NCBI RefSeq assembly: GCF_027366395.1
Contig: NZ_CP114771.1
Location: forward strand, 3,286,001-3,350,000
DNA from: Endozoicomonas sp. GU-1
Lineage (GTDB): Bacteria; Pseudomonadota; Gammaproteobacteria; Pseudomonadales; Endozoicomonadaceae
Length of the DNA stretch: 64,000 bases
Direction: 5' to 3'
The translations under genes were made by a program, and so were the position numbers. Within the stretch, counting starts at the first letter, position 1. Each line of letters starts with the position of its first letter. This document shows, one piece after another, positions 45,707 through 56,668 of this stretch. The notes beneath the pieces were generated by a model. It worked only from the letters and a program-made list of their open reading frames with translations, was not told where the DNA came from and did no database searches.

Positions 45707-46111
45707 ATGAGTGCCAGACATGAAAATCTCGACAGCGTCCCTACTCCTCAAGGGGAGATGACCTTGAAAGTTCTGGCGGATCACCGTTCCGTCAATAGCA
45801 GTGGTGATGTATTTGCTGGCTGGGTAGCCATGCACCTGGACCAGGCTGGGGAAGTCTGTGCCCGCAAGGCCTCCAACGGTGCCAGGGTGGTCACGGTCAG
45901 TATTGGCAGTATGAGCTTTCTCAGGCCAGTTCAGGCCGGTGACCTGATCGGGTTCTTTACCCGGGTAACAGAAATCGGCAAAACCTCGATTAAGGTGGTG
46001 GTTGAAGGCTGGATAGAAAACCACCATGGCTGGGAGAAACTGACAGAAACAACCATGGTGTTTGTTGCCATTGATCGGGGTGGACGAACCCAGCGGGTCA
46101 GGAACTTCTAG
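45707..46111 (+). CDS. Acyl-CoA thioesterase, YciA-like hotdog fold
   Basis: A 134-residue single hotdog domain hydrolysing acyl-CoA. GDVFAGWVAMHLDQAG is the family's central helix region and VTVSIGSMSFLRPVQAGDLI the following beta segment. ATG 45707 has TTGGAG six bases before it. The C-terminus ends in a basic tail. Substrate range is unknown; YciA-type enzymes act on a wide range of chain lengths. A hairpin follows the stop. Confidence 0.88.
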   Translation: MSARHENLDSVPTPQGEMTLKVLADHRSVNSSGDVFAGWVAMHLDQAGEVCARKASNGARVVTVSIGSMSFLRPVQAGDLIGFFTRVTEIGKTSIKVVVEGWIENHHGWEKLTETTMVFVAIDRGGRTQRVRNF

Positions 46112-46120
46112 AATATTGAA

Positions 46121-46144
46121 GAGGATCAGGAGCCTCTGATCCTC
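46121..46144. terminator. Hairpin between thioesterase and FAH genes
   Basis: GAGGATCAG and CTGATCCTC form a perfect 9-bp stem with a 6-base loop. No T-run follows on the plus strand. Possible bidirectional terminator of two convergent genes. Confidence 0.5.
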
Positions 46145-46184
46145 TCAGCCTACTCTAAGAGTGAATGGCTCGTAACACGTGTCT

Positions 46185-46847
46185 TCAGAGACACCGCGTC
46201 CGGGTCGAAAAAATCCCATTCATGGACAGTTCTACATCATCCCCCGGTTGCAGAGGCCCAACACCTTCCGGCGTTCCGGTCAGCACGATATCTCCGGGGA
46301 GTAAGGTGAAATGCCTGCTGATATAGCTCAACAGCCCGGGAATGGAGGTCAACATATGCGCCGTTGTCCCCTTCTGCCTTGGCTCTCCATTAACCGACAG
46401 AGAAAACCCGAGATTGGCAGGATCTTTAATATGCTCGACAGCAACAAACCCGGATAAGGGGCAGCTGTTATCAAAGGCTTTGGCAACCTCCCAGGGCAGC
46501 CCTTTTGACTTTTGCCGTTCCTGCAGATCTCGCAGTGTCAAATCCAGTCCCAGACCAATAGCCATGATCGCCTGGTTAGCCTCATGCTCACTGGCATCGG
46601 TCAGAGGTGCCCTGATCAGCAGGCTCACTTCTGTCTCGTGATGGACCGCCCCACGATTACGGGGTAATTTCACGGGCTGCTCAAGGTTAACCATGGCCGT
46701 ACGGGGTTTAATAAACAGGACCGGATCATCCGGCAGGGGATTATTCAGTTCCTGAACATGTGCCGCATAATTCCGTCCTACACAAACCACCTTCCCAACA
46801 GGAAGATCAATACGGTCGCCACTGATCCAGCGGTGCCTGTACTTCAT
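46185..46847 (-). CDS. Fumarylacetoacetate hydrolase-family protein
   Basis: A 220-residue FAH-fold enzyme. The conserved VGKVVCVGRNYAAHVQEL, HHETEVSLLI (metal-binding Glu residues) and LTGTPEGVGPLQPGD segments are complete. Such proteins act as acylpyruvate hydrolases or oxaloacetate decarboxylases. ATG 46847 has AAGGGATG upstream and gives the family start MKYRHRW; a longer frame upstream adds unrelated residues. Monocistronic, convergent with the thioesterase. Confidence 0.9.
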   Translation of the reverse strand: MKYRHRWISGDRIDLPVGKVVCVGRNYAAHVQELNNPLPDDPVLFIKPRTAMVNLEQPVKLPRNRGAVHHETEVSLLIRAPLTDASEHEANQAIMAIGLGLDLTLRDLQERQKSKGLPWEVAKAFDNSCPLSGFVAVEHIKDPANLGFSLSVNGEPRQKGTTAHMLTSIPGLLSYISRHFTLLPGDIVLTGTPEGVGPLQPGDDVELSMNGIFSTRTRCL

Positions 46848-47083
46848 AGCGCATCCCTTATTAACGCCGGTGATGAAAAATGGAACGCACAATACGCGCC
46901 AACATCATACGGATATTTATTATTCCACTGAGCCAGAAGCTTTGTCGGGGTAGCAGGCAATGTTTGCCTGTCATTCCCCGGGGGGCTATTGTCCCACGGC
47001 TGAGGTCACAGTTAAAGCATCTCACTTTCACACACACTGTAGTAGTATCATAAAGACTGGCCGCACAGTGGAAGGAGCATAGT

Positions 47084-47344
47084 ATGTCAGAAGAGCTGCA
47101 ACTCAATATCCAGAGCCTTCATGATATTCTTGAAAACTCACCCGTCGATGAATGCACAGCAGGAGCCTTAAAACAGATAACCGAAGAGATTAACATTGCC
47201 GTTGCCCAGGCAGAAGGAGAGATTCCCATTCAGGGCTACAACGATCAGCTGGAGCAGGAGGCCATTCGCTTCAGTGAAGACCACCCCGCCCTGACGCAGG
47301 CGATCCGGCAATTAATGTTTACCCTCTCCAGCATGGGTATTTAA
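47084..47344 (+). CDS. DUF4404 family protein
   Basis: An 86-residue, acidic, helical protein of the DUF4404 family, beginning LQLNIQSLHDIL and ending ALTQAIRQLMFTLSSMGI. No membrane segment. Function unknown. ATG 47084 is preceded by GGAAGGAG. A large palindrome starts 12 bp after its stop. Confidence 0.85.
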   Translation: MSEELQLNIQSLHDILENSPVDECTAGALKQITEEINIAVAQAEGEIPIQGYNDQLEQEAIRFSEDHPALTQAIRQLMFTLSSMGI

Positions 47345-47355
47345 ATACGGTCGCC

Positions 47356-47519
47356 AGGAGACTGACCGAGAATAGCGCCCGTAGCGAGGATGGCAGAAAA
47401 TTGAGGATAAAAATCCGCTTTTGTGAGGCGAATAGCGGGGCTATTTGCCGAACAAAAGCGGATTTTTAGACCAATTTACTGCCACCGCAGTAGGGCAGTC
47501 TATTCTCGGTCAGCCTCCT
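47356..47519. repeat. 164-bp imperfect palindrome (MITE- or ERIC-like)
   Basis: The ends AGGAGACTGACCGAGAATAG (47356-47375) and CTATTCTCGGTCAGCCTCCT (47500-47519) match in 19 of 20 positions as inverted repeats. The arms continue with TGGCAG and AAATTG blocks and the 16-base AAAAATCCGCTTTTGT/ACAAAAGCGGATTTTT pair (47409-47424 and 47452-47467) around a short centre. No target duplication is obvious. It is non-coding and would fold into a long hairpin on either strand. Confidence 0.8.
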
Positions 47520-47756
47520 AGACACAGCTTACCACCAGATCGGTGTCACTGATGTGAGGCCGATCTCCCTGCAGTAACGACCCGCCGCCTTTTAGTAGGT
47601 ACTATCCCGCACAGCCTATGCTATGATGTGCCGCCTGATGCAGCCGGGCGCAACCGGTAATGCGCCATGAAAACGATGAGTGGATCAATAACAGCCATAA
47701 ATTGGCAGCACTACTACTGTTGTCCGCCTGCACAATAAAAACAGTGCTTCTGTGTA

Positions 47757-47803
47757 AAACAGCCTTGAGCCCGAAACAGCCTTGAGCCAAACAGCCTTGA
47801 GCC
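47757..47803 (+). repeat. Three tandem 15-bp repeats in the serA leader
   Basis: AAACAGCCTTGAGCC occurs at 47757-47771, 47774-47788 and 47789-47803, the first two separated by 2 bases. It lies 34-80 bp before the serA ATG, within the probable 5' leader. Copy number could vary by slippage. Confidence 0.85.
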
Positions 47804-47837
47804 AGTCCGCCATGAGCTAACCGATAAAGAGACTGAT

Positions 47838-49067
47838 ATGCCCGAAATATCGCTGGATAAGAGCAAGATTCGCTTTCTCCTGTTGGAAGGTGTCCACCCG
47901 TCTGCTGTCGAGATTCTTAAAGCATCGGGCTATACCAATATCGACTATGTCACTACCTCCCTGCCTCCGGAGGAACTTAAGGAACGTATCGCTGATGCCC
48001 GCTTTGTCGGCATCCGGTCCCGGACCCAGCTGACCGATGAAATTTTTGCAGCGGCAAAAAAACTCTGTGCCGTTGGCTGTTTCTGTATTGGCACCAACCA
48101 GGTAGAACTGCCCGCAGCTACACGACGGGGGATACCTGTTTTCAACGCACCTTATTCCAACACCCGCTCAGTGGCTGAGCTGGTGCTGGCTGAAGCCATC
48201 CTGCTACTGCGTGGAATCCCGGAAAAGAATGCCATGGCACACCAGGGAGGCTGGCAGAAAACAGCGGCGAATTCCCATGAAATCCGCGGCAAAAAGCTGG
48301 GTATTATCGGCTACGGAAATATCGGCAGCCAGCTCAGCATCATGGCAGAGTCTCTGGGCATGGAAGTCTATTTCTATGATGTGGTGACCCGGCTTTCCAT
48401 GGGCAATGCAACCCAGATCAGTGATCTGAACACCCTGCTTGGCATGTGCGACATTGTCAGTCTGCATGTTCCCGAAACCCGGGATACCCAGTGGATGTTT
48501 GGTGAAGCACAGTTTGCTGCCATGAAGGACAACAGCATTCTGATCAATGCCTCCCGTGGTTCTGTGGTGGTTATTGAAGCGCTGGCCGAGTACCTGAAGA
48601 ACGGTAAGCTGCTGGGTGCCGCCATTGACGTATTCCCGGAAGAGCCACGGGGTAACGATGATGAATTCATCAGCCCCCTGCGTGGCATGAAGAATGTTAT
48701 CCTGACCCCCCATATTGGCGGCAGTACCCAGGAAGCACAGGAAAACATTGGCCGGGAGGTTGCCGAGAAGTTCGTGATGTACAGCGATATTGGTACGACA
48801 TTGTCGTCGGTCAACTTCCCGGAAGTCGCCCTGCCTGCCCACCCCGGCAAACACCGCCTGCTGCATATCCACCAGAATATTCCCGGTATCCTGGGTCAGA
48901 TTAACCAGATACTGTCTGAAAACCGTATCAACATCAGCGGTCAGTACCTGCAGACCAATGAGTCCGTTGGTTACGTTGTTATCGATGTTGATGCTGAACA
49001 CAGCGATATGGCCATGCAGAAGATAAAAAAGATTGAAGGCACCATCCGCTGCCGCGTTCTTTACTGA
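47838..49067 (+). CDS. serA: D-3-phosphoglycerate dehydrogenase SerA
   Basis: A 409-residue enzyme for the first step of serine synthesis, oxidising 3-phosphoglycerate. NAD binding is shown by LGIIGYGNIGSQL, catalysis by GIRSRTQLTDE, the conserved TPHIGGSTQEAQENIG and the catalytic His in the latter. The C-terminal ACT domain (LHIHQNIPGILGQINQ) mediates serine feedback. Length equals E. coli SerA (410). ATG 47838. A weak hairpin lies after the stop. Confidence 0.97.
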   Translation: MPEISLDKSKIRFLLLEGVHPSAVEILKASGYTNIDYVTTSLPPEELKERIADARFVGIRSRTQLTDEIFAAAKKLCAVGCFCIGTNQVELPAATRRGIPVFNAPYSNTRSVAELVLAEAILLLRGIPEKNAMAHQGGWQKTAANSHEIRGKKLGIIGYGNIGSQLSIMAESLGMEVYFYDVVTRLSMGNATQISDLNTLLGMCDIVSLHVPETRDTQWMFGEAQFAAMKDNSILINASRGSVVVIEALAEYLKNGKLLGAAIDVFPEEPRGNDDEFISPLRGMKNVILTPHIGGSTQEAQENIGREVAEKFVMYSDIGTTLSSVNFPEVALPAHPGKHRLLHIHQNIPGILGQINQILSENRINISGQYLQTNESVGYVVIDVDAEHSDMAMQKIKKIEGTIRCRVLY

Positions 49068-49082
49068 CTGGCATCAGCCAAT

Positions 49083-49107
49083 GCTCAGCCTGTTACCCGG
49101 GCTGAGC
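49083..49107 (+). terminator. Hairpin after serA
   Basis: GCTCAGCC and GGCTGAGC form a perfect 8-bp stem with a 9-base loop, 15 bp after the serA stop. The T-tract is weak. Confidence 0.55.
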
Positions 49108-49130
49108 CCGCTATTTAACGGTTCAAAAAC

Positions 49131-49610
49131 ATGCGTGCGTTAACCTCTGCCCTGTTAATAACAACTCTTCTGCTCACCGGCTGCTCAGACAATGAGGTAG
49201 GCAATGTCAGCCTGGGTTTGTTCACCACTAAAGATATCAAGATCAACACCTTTACCGACCCGGTGGTCAGCGGTGTCACCTGTCATATCTCACACGTAAA
49301 AGGCAATCTTGACCTGTCAGACCCTTCCGATATGGGCATCTCCTGCCGACAGACAGGGCCGATTACTCTGGATATGGTCAACAACATCAATATGTCCAAA
49401 AGTGGCGAAGTGGTGTTTAAAACCTCGAAAAGCATCCTCTGGAAGCATCTGAAAATACGACGTATCTGGGATGAGAAAAACAAAACCCTGATCTATCTCA
49501 GCTACTCCACCAAAGAAACGGTCGGCAGTGCCAAACACTCCATGACCACCGTGCCCCTGTGGGGAAACCCCGTCTGGGATCAATTAAACCAACCTGATTC
49601 AGCTCAATAG
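49131..49610 (+). CDS. creA: CreA-family lipoprotein
   Basis: A 159-residue exported protein with a lipobox LTGC (Cys18) after a short hydrophobic signal. The remainder matches CreA: VGNVSLGLFTTKDIKINTF and the ISCRQTGPI region with two Cys. CreA is a periplasmic or outer-membrane protein of unknown role. It follows serA by 63 bp but probably has its own promoter. Confidence 0.85.
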   Translation: MRALTSALLITTLLLTGCSDNEVGNVSLGLFTTKDIKINTFTDPVVSGVTCHISHVKGNLDLSDPSDMGISCRQTGPITLDMVNNINMSKSGEVVFKTSKSILWKHLKIRRIWDEKNKTLIYLSYSTKETVGSAKHSMTTVPLWGNPVWDQLNQPDSAQ

Positions 49611-49843
49611 CTGACCGCAGTTTTCCAGTCCACTCAGTTGATGTGATATTAATCTGAGCACTCTGAGCAATTCCCGGACGATCCAGCTATCCTTTGCCAG
49701 GCAGCACTGTCGCAAGAAGAGTGAAACAAGAAATCCGCTGCCAGATCATTGGCTACAGTTTGGTTCTGGTGTAGCTTCACTTTTTACTTTTTCACCAGGG
49801 TGATGTTCACGCCACCCCCTGACTGCCCGACACTTAAGACACC

Positions 49844-51133
49844 ATGCGTATTCTTCACACTTCAGACTGGCACCTTGGCCAGCACTTTATGGGCAAAAGC
49901 CGGGAGGCAGAACACCAGGCCTTTCTGGACTGGCTGATCGAGCTGGTACAAGAGCAGCGCATCGATGCCCTGATTATTGCCGGTGATATCTTTGATACCG
50001 GCACCCCGCCCAGCTATGCCAGGGGACTGTATAGCCGCTTTATTGTCAGCCTGCAGAATACCCACTGTCGACAGCTTATCGTGATTGGTGGCAACCATGA
50101 CTCGGTGGCCACACTGAATGAATCAAAAGAATTGCTGGCCTGCCTGAATACCTTTGTGGTGGGTGGCGTCAGCCAAGACTCCCGGGAACAGGTTCTGGTG
50201 CTGAACAACGCTCAGGGCAAACCCGGCGCGGTGATCTGTGCCATTCCGTTTGTCCGTCCACGGGATGTTCTGGAAAGTCAGGCGGGAGAGACCGGTGAGG
50301 ATAAACAGCAGGCACTGCAACAGGCGATTGCTGCCCACTATCAGACCATTTATACAGAAGCTGAAAAGCTGGCAGGGGAACGGCTGCCCATTATTGCAAC
50401 CGGTCATTTAACGACAGTTGGCGGACAACTGAGCGAATCCGTGCGTGAGATTTATATCGGAACCCTGTCGGCATTTCCGGTAGCCGCATTTCCCAAGGCT
50501 CACTACATTGCCCTCGGCCACCTGCACCGGCCACAGGTCGTGGCGAAGCAGGAACATATCCGCTATTCAGGTTCACCGATCCCGCTGAGTTTTGATGAAG
50601 CCGGATCCGATAAGCAAGTCATTATTGTGGACTTCAGGGAAAACGAGCTGAATAACATTGAGTCCGTTATTGTTCCTGTTTTCAGGCCTCTGATCAGCCT
50701 CAAGGGCTCTCTGGACAGTATTGACCAGCAGCTGGCCACTCTTGCCAGTGAGCGGGCCAATGAAAATGAGCAACCGCAGGCTGAACTCAATCCATGGCTG
50801 GAGATTGAAATCACCACCGAAGCCTACCTTCACGACCTGCAAAGCCGGGTCGAACAAATGGTGCTGGCCAAAGAGGAGCTGTCCTCATTTGAACTGCTGA
50901 GGGTAAGAAGAAAACGGGAAAAAGCCGCCGCGTCCCTAACCGTTGCTGACCAGGAGAGTCTGGCCGAGTTGAACGTTGAGGATGTTTTTCAGCAACGGCT
51001 TAAGCAGGAAGAGCTGACCGATGAACAATTACAACAGCTGACCGGCGCGTTTCAGGAAATACTCGAAGACGTGTTTGCAGCAGACAAAGAGCATCCCATG
51101 CTGGCGCAGCATGGCCAGAAGGACAACGCCTGA
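49844..51133 (+). CDS. sbcD: Nuclease subunit SbcD
   Basis: A 429-residue Mre11-type calcineurin-like phosphoesterase. Metal ligands lie in [26 protein letters not shown] and GHLHRPQ. With SbcC it cleaves hairpins and protein-blocked DNA ends. Its TGA overlaps the ATG of sbcC by one base (ATGA arrangement), which couples translation. The upstream 230 bp hold no gene. Confidence 0.96.
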   Translation: MRILHTSDWHLGQHFMGKSREAEHQAFLDWLIELVQEQRIDALIIAGDIFDTGTPPSYARGLYSRFIVSLQNTHCRQLIVIGGNHDSVATLNESKELLACLNTFVVGGVSQDSREQVLVLNNAQGKPGAVICAIPFVRPRDVLESQAGETGEDKQQALQQAIAAHYQTIYTEAEKLAGERLPIIATGHLTTVGGQLSESVREIYIGTLSAFPVAAFPKAHYIALGHLHRPQVVAKQEHIRYSGSPIPLSFDEAGSDKQVIIVDFRENELNNIESVIVPVFRPLISLKGSLDSIDQQLATLASERANENEQPQAELNPWLEIEITTEAYLHDLQSRVEQMVLAKEELSSFELLRVRRKREKAAASLTVADQESLAELNVEDVFQQRLKQEELTDEQLQQLTGAFQEILEDVFAADKEHPMLAQHGQKDNA

Positions 51134-54100
51134 TGAAAATTCTCAGCCTGCGCCTGAAAAATATTAACTCCCTCAGGGGCGAGTGGAAAATAGACTTCCA
51201 GAGTGAACCGTTTACCAACACGGGTCTTTTTGCCATTACCGGCCCAACCGGTGCTGGCAAAACCACGCTACTGGATGCCATCTGCCTTGCCCTGTACCAC
51301 CAGACTCCCCGCCTGACCACAATCTCCGCCTCCGATAACGAGCTGATGACCCGGCATACCGCTGAGTCGCTTGCCGAAGTTGAATTTGAAGTCAAAGGTC
51401 AAGCGTATCGGGCCTTCTGGTCACAACGCCGGGCCAGGGGCAAAGCAGACGGCAAGTTGCAGGCACCCCAGGTCGAGCTGGCCGACAGTGATGGTACGAT
51501 TATTACCACCCGTATCAGCGATAAATTGAAAAAGGTCAGTGAGCTGACCGGGCTGGATTTCGGACGTTTTACCAAATCCATGATGCTGGCTCAGGGCGGT
51601 TTTGCCGCTTTTCTGGAGGCCAGTGCCAATGACCGGGCTGAGCTGCTGGAAGAACTGACCGGCACCGAGATCTACGGAGAAATCTCCCGCCGTGCCTTTG
51701 AGCGCATGCGCACCTCAGAGCAGCAACTCGACCTGTTAAAGGCCAGAGCGGGCGGTATTGCTCTACTGAACGACGATCGACTGACAGAACTGAGAGAAGA
51801 ACAGAGTCAGCTTGCCGGGCAACAGGAGGAAACCGGCAACGAACGCCTCTCCCTGAACCAGCAGAAGCGTTGGCTGGAAGAGCTGGCCAGCAGACAACGT
51901 GAACAGGAACAAGCCCGAGAGTCATTGGACAATGCTCTTCAACACAAATCAGCACACAGCGAGCAGATAAACCGTCTGGAGCAGGCCCTGCCCGCCATGG
52001 AGCTGCTGCCGGACTGGGATCGGTTGAGCGAACTGACACAAAAGCATCAACGGATACAAAAGACACTGGCCGATCATCAACAGGAAAAACAGGTCACCAC
52101 CGAACAGGCGGAAAGCGTTCAGAAACAGTGTCAGATTCAGTTAAATGCCTGGGAAAACTATCAGCAGGAACAGGAGCAAACCGAATCCCTGTTGGTAGAA
52201 CAGGTCATCCCTCTGGATGCTGATATACAGAGGCTGACCAATGAACAACAGGCCATCAAAGGCAAATTGCAGGCCGCTGAACATGAGCAGGGCACACTGA
52301 ACAGCAGCATTGCCGATGACCAGCAGTCCCGGGAACAACTCACTGGACAACTTCAGGTAGCCAACCGTTACCTGGAGCAGAATGCACACCAGCAAACGCT
52401 GGGCGAACAGCTGCCGGTATTACAAACCCTGTTTGAGCAGCGGGAAACCGCCAGCCAGGGTGAACAACAGTTTGTTCAAGCCATTCATCAGTTAGAGCAG
52501 GAACGCCAGAACCTGGTCGCACAACATCAGACACTGGAAGAGTATATTCAGTCGCTGGCCAAAACACGGGAACAACGCGCCAGCCAGAATAAAACACTGC
52601 TAGAGAACAAAACAGCCCTGTTAAATGGTCAGGCAGAAGAGCAGCTGCTGACCGATCAGCAGCAGTGGCACGATCAATACCCGATATGGCTGCATCTGAA
52701 TAACCTCAGCCAGCAATTTACCAACTGCACCGCTGACTTACAGAAAGAGCAAACCCAGCATGGCAACCTGCAGCAATCGGTAACACAGTACACCGACAGT
52801 ATTGAAAAATGCAGGACAGAGTACCGGAATGTCAGGCAACACTGTCATGACCTGGAGCAGCTGTTAGCCCGGGAGCGGCAGATCACCAGCCTTAAGGACT
52901 ATCGCAACCAACTGCAGGCCGGAGCAGCCTGCCCCCTTTGCGGTGCTACAGAACACCCGGCCATTGAACACTATCAGCAGCTGAATATTTCCGATACCGA
53001 ACAACGTTTAACCGCCAGACAGCGGGAACTGGAGCAGCTGCAACTTCAGGGCGAGAAGCTGAACAAAGAGGCTGCCCGTTTACAGGTACAACTGGAATCC
53101 TCAGAACAGGCCATTAGCAAGCTGCAAAATCAGATTGCGCTGGTCACATCAGACTGGTCCGCCACCAGCAATGCCCAGTCTCTTTCCCTATCGATCAATA
53201 ACACTGAGGAATATCAGAGCTACTTCAAACAGTTTTCCGAGACCGGGGAGATCCGAAAAAAGCAGCTTGAACAACTGAGCCAGCTTAATCGCCGCATTCA
53301 ACTTGAACAGCAGCAGCTGGACCAGCTGAATAACGACATGACCCACCACACCCATCAACGGGAGGTTAACCAGCAACAGCAAAGGCAGATTGACCAGCAG
53401 CTGTCTGAAAAGCGTCAACAGCTTGAGCAAAGCCAACACGCCAACCGGGCGCTGGAAGAGAAGATCAGGCAGAGAATCCAAACAGCGCTGCATCTGGAGA
53501 TTCCAATCCTGTCAGAGCAATCAACCTGGCTGAGTCAGCAGGAAAAAAACTGGCAACAATGGCAGCACATCACCGCTGAACAACAAGCGCTGAATGAGAA
53601 AATCCAGGCTATTACCCAGCAGCTGAATCACAAGCATCAAAACCGGCAAAAAGCGGACGAACTTATCCGTGACATCCAGCAAACGCTGGATCACACCAAC
53701 GCTCAGAGACAACAGCAACAGCAGCAACGACAGGATCTGTTTGGTCAGAAAATCGTGAGTGAGGAGCGACAGCGACTCAAGTCACTGGTGGTCGAAGCAA
53801 AAGCACACCATCAACAAAGCCAGAGCCAGTTGAAAGCCATTGATGACAAGCTGGCTCAGCTGACTGGAATCGTTCGCCAGCAGACCATGGAACAGGAAAC
53901 ATTGAGCGAAGCACTGACAGTCGCCGGAACAACCTGGCAGACATTGTTAAACGACAGTCCATTCCGGGATAGCGAACATTTCCAACAGGCACTGCTGGAC
54001 AGAGAAGAACGAAAGACACTGACAGAACTGAAACAGACCATTGAACAACAGCTGCATGAGGCCAAAGGCAAGCTTGCCTCGGCGGAAGCCAACCTGAAAG

Positions 54101-54807
54101 CACATATTGAACAGCCAGCGACTAAACTAACTCTGGAAGAAGTGACTGACAGACTGACCGAATTGGACAACCGCATTCGTTTAATCAATCAACGACAGGG
54201 TGAGATTACCCAGGCGCTGAAAGACGATGACGAAAAACGTCTTGGCCAGGCCAGCCTGTTCAGGGATATCGCAACGCAAGAGCATCAATATCAGGTTTGG
54301 GCGCAACTCAGTGGCCTGATCGGTTCCAGCAAAGGCGACAAGTTCCGTAAGTTTGCCCAGGGCCTGACGCTGGATCATCTGATTCTTCTGGCCAACCGAC
54401 AGCTGGAACAGCTCCATGCCCGCTATCTGCTCAACCGCAAGAGCAACGATGAACTCAGCCTTGAAGTGCTGGATACCTGGCAGGGTGACTCCGCCCGGGA
54501 TATCAAAACCCTGTCCGGTGGTGAAAGCTTTCTGGTCAGCCTGGCGCTGGCGCTGGGGTTATCTGACCTGGTCAGTCATAAAAACCGTATCGACTCGCTG
54601 TTTCTGGATGAAGGGTTTGGTACACTGGATCAGGAAACACTGGAAACCGCACTCAGCGCCTTGGATAGCCTGAATGCCAGTGGGAAGATGGTCGGTATCA
54701 TCTCCCATATTGAGTCCCTGAAAGAACGGATTCCCACCCGGATAGAAGTGATAAAAGAAACCGGACTGGGCTACAGCAAACTGGGTAGACGCTTTGCCTG
54801 TATCTGA
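51133..54807 (+). CDS. sbcC: Nuclease subunit SbcC (Rad50-type ATPase)
   Basis: A 1224-residue SMC-like ATPase. The Walker A motif is GPTGAGKTT (37-45). Long coiled coils rich in Gln and Glu flank a zinc hook CPLCG near residue 599. The signature [20 protein letters not shown] and Walker [12 protein letters not shown] are near the C-terminus. The sequence around the hook is repetitive in Gln, as often in this family. The protein pairs with SbcD. A large hairpin-forming palindrome (47356-47519) is a substrate type this complex can attack. Confidence 0.96.
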   Translation: MKILSLRLKNINSLRGEWKIDFQSEPFTNTGLFAITGPTGAGKTTLLDAICLALYHQTPRLTTISASDNELMTRHTAESLAEVEFEVKGQAYRAFWSQRRARGKADGKLQAPQVELADSDGTIITTRISDKLKKVSELTGLDFGRFTKSMMLAQGGFAAFLEASANDRAELLEELTGTEIYGEISRRAFERMRTSEQQLDLLKARAGGIALLNDDRLTELREEQSQLAGQQEETGNERLSLNQQKRWLEELASRQREQEQARESLDNALQHKSAHSEQINRLEQALPAMELLPDWDRLSELTQKHQRIQKTLADHQQEKQVTTEQAESVQKQCQIQLNAWENYQQEQEQTESLLVEQVIPLDADIQRLTNEQQAIKGKLQAAEHEQGTLNSSIADDQQSREQLTGQLQVANRYLEQNAHQQTLGEQLPVLQTLFEQRETASQGEQQFVQAIHQLEQERQNLVAQHQTLEEYIQSLAKTREQRASQNKTLLENKTALLNGQAEEQLLTDQQQWHDQYPIWLHLNNLSQQFTNCTADLQKEQTQHGNLQQSVTQYTDSIEKCRTEYRNVRQHCHDLEQLLARERQITSLKDYRNQLQAGAACPLCGATEHPAIEHYQQLNISDTEQRLTARQRELEQLQLQGEKLNKEAARLQVQLESSEQAISKLQNQIALVTSDWSATSNAQSLSLSINNTEEYQSYFKQFSETGEIRKKQLEQLSQLNRRIQLEQQQLDQLNNDMTHHTHQREVNQQQQRQIDQQLSEKRQQLEQSQHANRALEEKIRQRIQTALHLEIPILSEQSTWLSQQEKNWQQWQHITAEQQALNEKIQAITQQLNHKHQNRQKADELIRDIQQTLDHTNAQRQQQQQQRQDLFGQKIVSEERQRLKSLVVEAKAHHQQSQSQLKAIDDKLAQLTGIVRQQTMEQETLSEALTVAGTTWQTLLNDSPFRDSEHFQQALLDREERKTLTELKQTIEQQLHEAKGKLASAEANLKAHIEQPATKLTLEEVTDRLTELDNRIRLINQRQGEITQALKDDDEKRLGQASLFRDIATQEHQYQVWAQLSGLIGSSKGDKFRKFAQGLTLDHLILLANRQLEQLHARYLLNRKSNDELSLEVLDTWQGDSARDIKTLSGGESFLVSLALALGLSDLVSHKNRIDSLFLDEGFGTLDQETLETALSALDSLNASGKMVGIISHIESLKERIPTRIEVIKETGLGYSKLGRRFACI

Positions 54808-54828
54808 TCACTTTTATTTTGAGGGTTT

Positions 54829-56055
54829 ATGAATCAACTACTGACGGTTGGCGCGCTTGAGTCATTTCTCATCGCCATTTTTGTGCTATTTCTGGGGCAT
54901 TTCATCAATGCCCGAATTCCTCTATTAAAGCAGTTCAATATTCCTGAGCCTATTGTTGGCGGACTGATCATTGCTGGTGTTATTGCCTGGCTGCACTTCA
55001 ATGGTGTCGAGATTGACTTCCACCTGCCCCTGCAAAACACCTTTATGCTGATGTTCTTTGCCACGGTTGGTCTGGCCGCCAGCTATACCCAGCTGATTAA
55101 AGGTGGGGTCAAGGTGTTTGTTTTCCTGGCCGTGGCGTCTTTCTATATCGTGCTGCAAAATGGCCTGGGAATGTCACTGGCCACCCTGCTGGGGCTTGAC
55201 CCGCTGATGGGGTTAATTGCCGGGTCAATCACTCTTTCCGGTGGTCACGGCACCGGTGCAGCCTGGTCTCAAACCTTCCAGCAAGTATACGGCATGCACA
55301 ATGTACTTGAGATAGCCATGGCTTCAGCCACCTTCGGCCTGATCATGGGCGGCATTATTGGCAGTCCGGTGGCGCAGCGACTGGTGGATAAATATGGCCT
55401 GAAATCCAGATACGGCAACACCAACAGAACCCATGAACAGTTTCCTGAGCTGGTGACCTACAACGAAAATGAGGAAGACAATGTCACCTCAAAAAAGATG
55501 ATTGAATCACTGTTTATGATTCTGATCTGTGTGACTGGTTCCAAGTACCTTGAAATCTGGGTTAACAACTTTGAGATCAAATGGCTGATGATTCCCGATT
55601 TTGTCTATGCCCTGTTTATCGGCGTTATCATCACCAACACGCTGGAAGTCACCCGGGTGAAAAAGCTGGATATTGAAACCATTGATATTCTCGGCACGGT
55701 GTCACTGGCCCTGTTTCTGGCCATGGCCCTGATGAGCTTAAAACTCTGGAATATTCTCGATCTGGCCATCCCGATCCTGGTCATCTTGCTGGCACAGTCC
55801 GTTATGCTGGCAATATTTACTTATGTGGTGACCTTCCGGGTGATGGGCAAAGACTACGATGCGGCCGTTATTGCCAGCGGTCACTGTGGGTTTGGTCTTG
55901 GCGCAACCCCCACAGCGGTCATGAACATGGGTTCCGTCGTTAACCGCTTTGGTCCGTCACCCCAGGGGTTTATGGTTGTGCCTATTGTTGGTGCCTTCTT
56001 TATTGATATTGTTAACCTGATCATTTTGCAGGCGGCATTGTCGATTTTTGGTTAA
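54829..56055 (+). CDS. gltS: Sodium/glutamate symporter GltS
   Basis: A 408-residue inner-membrane transporter with about 10 hydrophobic segments. GGHGTGAAWS and GHCGFGLGATPTA are the two reentrant-loop motifs of the family. It takes up glutamate with sodium. ATG 54829 has GAGGG upstream, 21 bp after the sbcC stop. The product suits a marine or osmotically variable setting. No terminator was recognised. Confidence 0.95.
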   Translation: MNQLLTVGALESFLIAIFVLFLGHFINARIPLLKQFNIPEPIVGGLIIAGVIAWLHFNGVEIDFHLPLQNTFMLMFFATVGLAASYTQLIKGGVKVFVFLAVASFYIVLQNGLGMSLATLLGLDPLMGLIAGSITLSGGHGTGAAWSQTFQQVYGMHNVLEIAMASATFGLIMGGIIGSPVAQRLVDKYGLKSRYGNTNRTHEQFPELVTYNENEEDNVTSKKMIESLFMILICVTGSKYLEIWVNNFEIKWLMIPDFVYALFIGVIITNTLEVTRVKKLDIETIDILGTVSLALFLAMALMSLKLWNILDLAIPILVILLAQSVMLAIFTYVVTFRVMGKDYDAAVIASGHCGFGLGATPTAVMNMGSVVNRFGPSPQGFMVVPIVGAFFIDIVNLIILQAALSIFG

Positions 56056-56475
56056 TCAATTATCCGCCCATACATCATTTCAAAGAGTTTGACGTGTACA
56101 ATCTCCGTTCACTAAACAGAGTCGAAGGGTGATTGGCACAGTCTTTATTCTGAGTATGGGGTTTGGACGTCAATGATAGAAGTCCCCGATCAATTGCATT
56201 GAAGCTGGATGCAGGAACTCCTCATAGGGCGGTCTATTCCAGGACATTCCTGGTAAGGTACTGCGGACTCAGCCGTATATTAGGCCATACCAATGCTGGT
56301 TGAGAAAGAGTGGCTCTTTTGAGCCCTTCTGAATAACAGGCCATTGATCACTCACTGGCCGCCCCTTGTTTAGGGGTCTAAATTCAGGTACGGCACCAAC
56401 TATCCTGCTACAGTGTAGCTCTGATGTATAAATGGATTGAGAGTTTTTCAGTTCGACTATTTAAGAATTCTTCAG
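56056..56475. other. Intergenic, degraded sequence
   Basis: About 420 bp with no reading frame of recognisable family. Contains a short hairpin (GCCCCTTGTTTAGGGG near 56371). It ends at the start of a MITE. It probably holds decayed insertion DNA. Confidence 0.5.
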
Positions 56476-56668
56476 GGCTATGTTGTGCTTAAAGGTTGAA
56501 GATAATATGGTACCAATTAGCTGTTGGTTCTGGTCATTAAAAACAACACTATTAGGCTGTTAAGAGTCTAAAATGCTCATTTTCATGCCCTTCTTGCACT
56601 CCAGTAAGCTATTTAATTCATACGATTATCCCAATAAATCGCTTTCAACCCTTAAGCACAACATAGCC
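56476..56668. mobile_element. 193-bp MITE with 9-bp target duplication
   Basis: Terminal inverted repeats of 25 bp begin GGCTATGTTGTGCTTAA (56476-56500 and 56644-56668, one mismatch). They are flanked on both sides by the direct repeat ATTCTTCAG (56467-56475 and 56669-56677). The interior is non-coding. The GGCT-TGTTG end and the 9-bp duplication are reminiscent of the IS5 family, IS903 subgroup; the trans-acting transposase is not in the window. Confidence 0.85.

Noticed and set aside
47757-47803. A CRISPR array
   Set aside because: Repeats are 15 bp with spacers of 0-2 bp, no cas genes are near, and the number is three.
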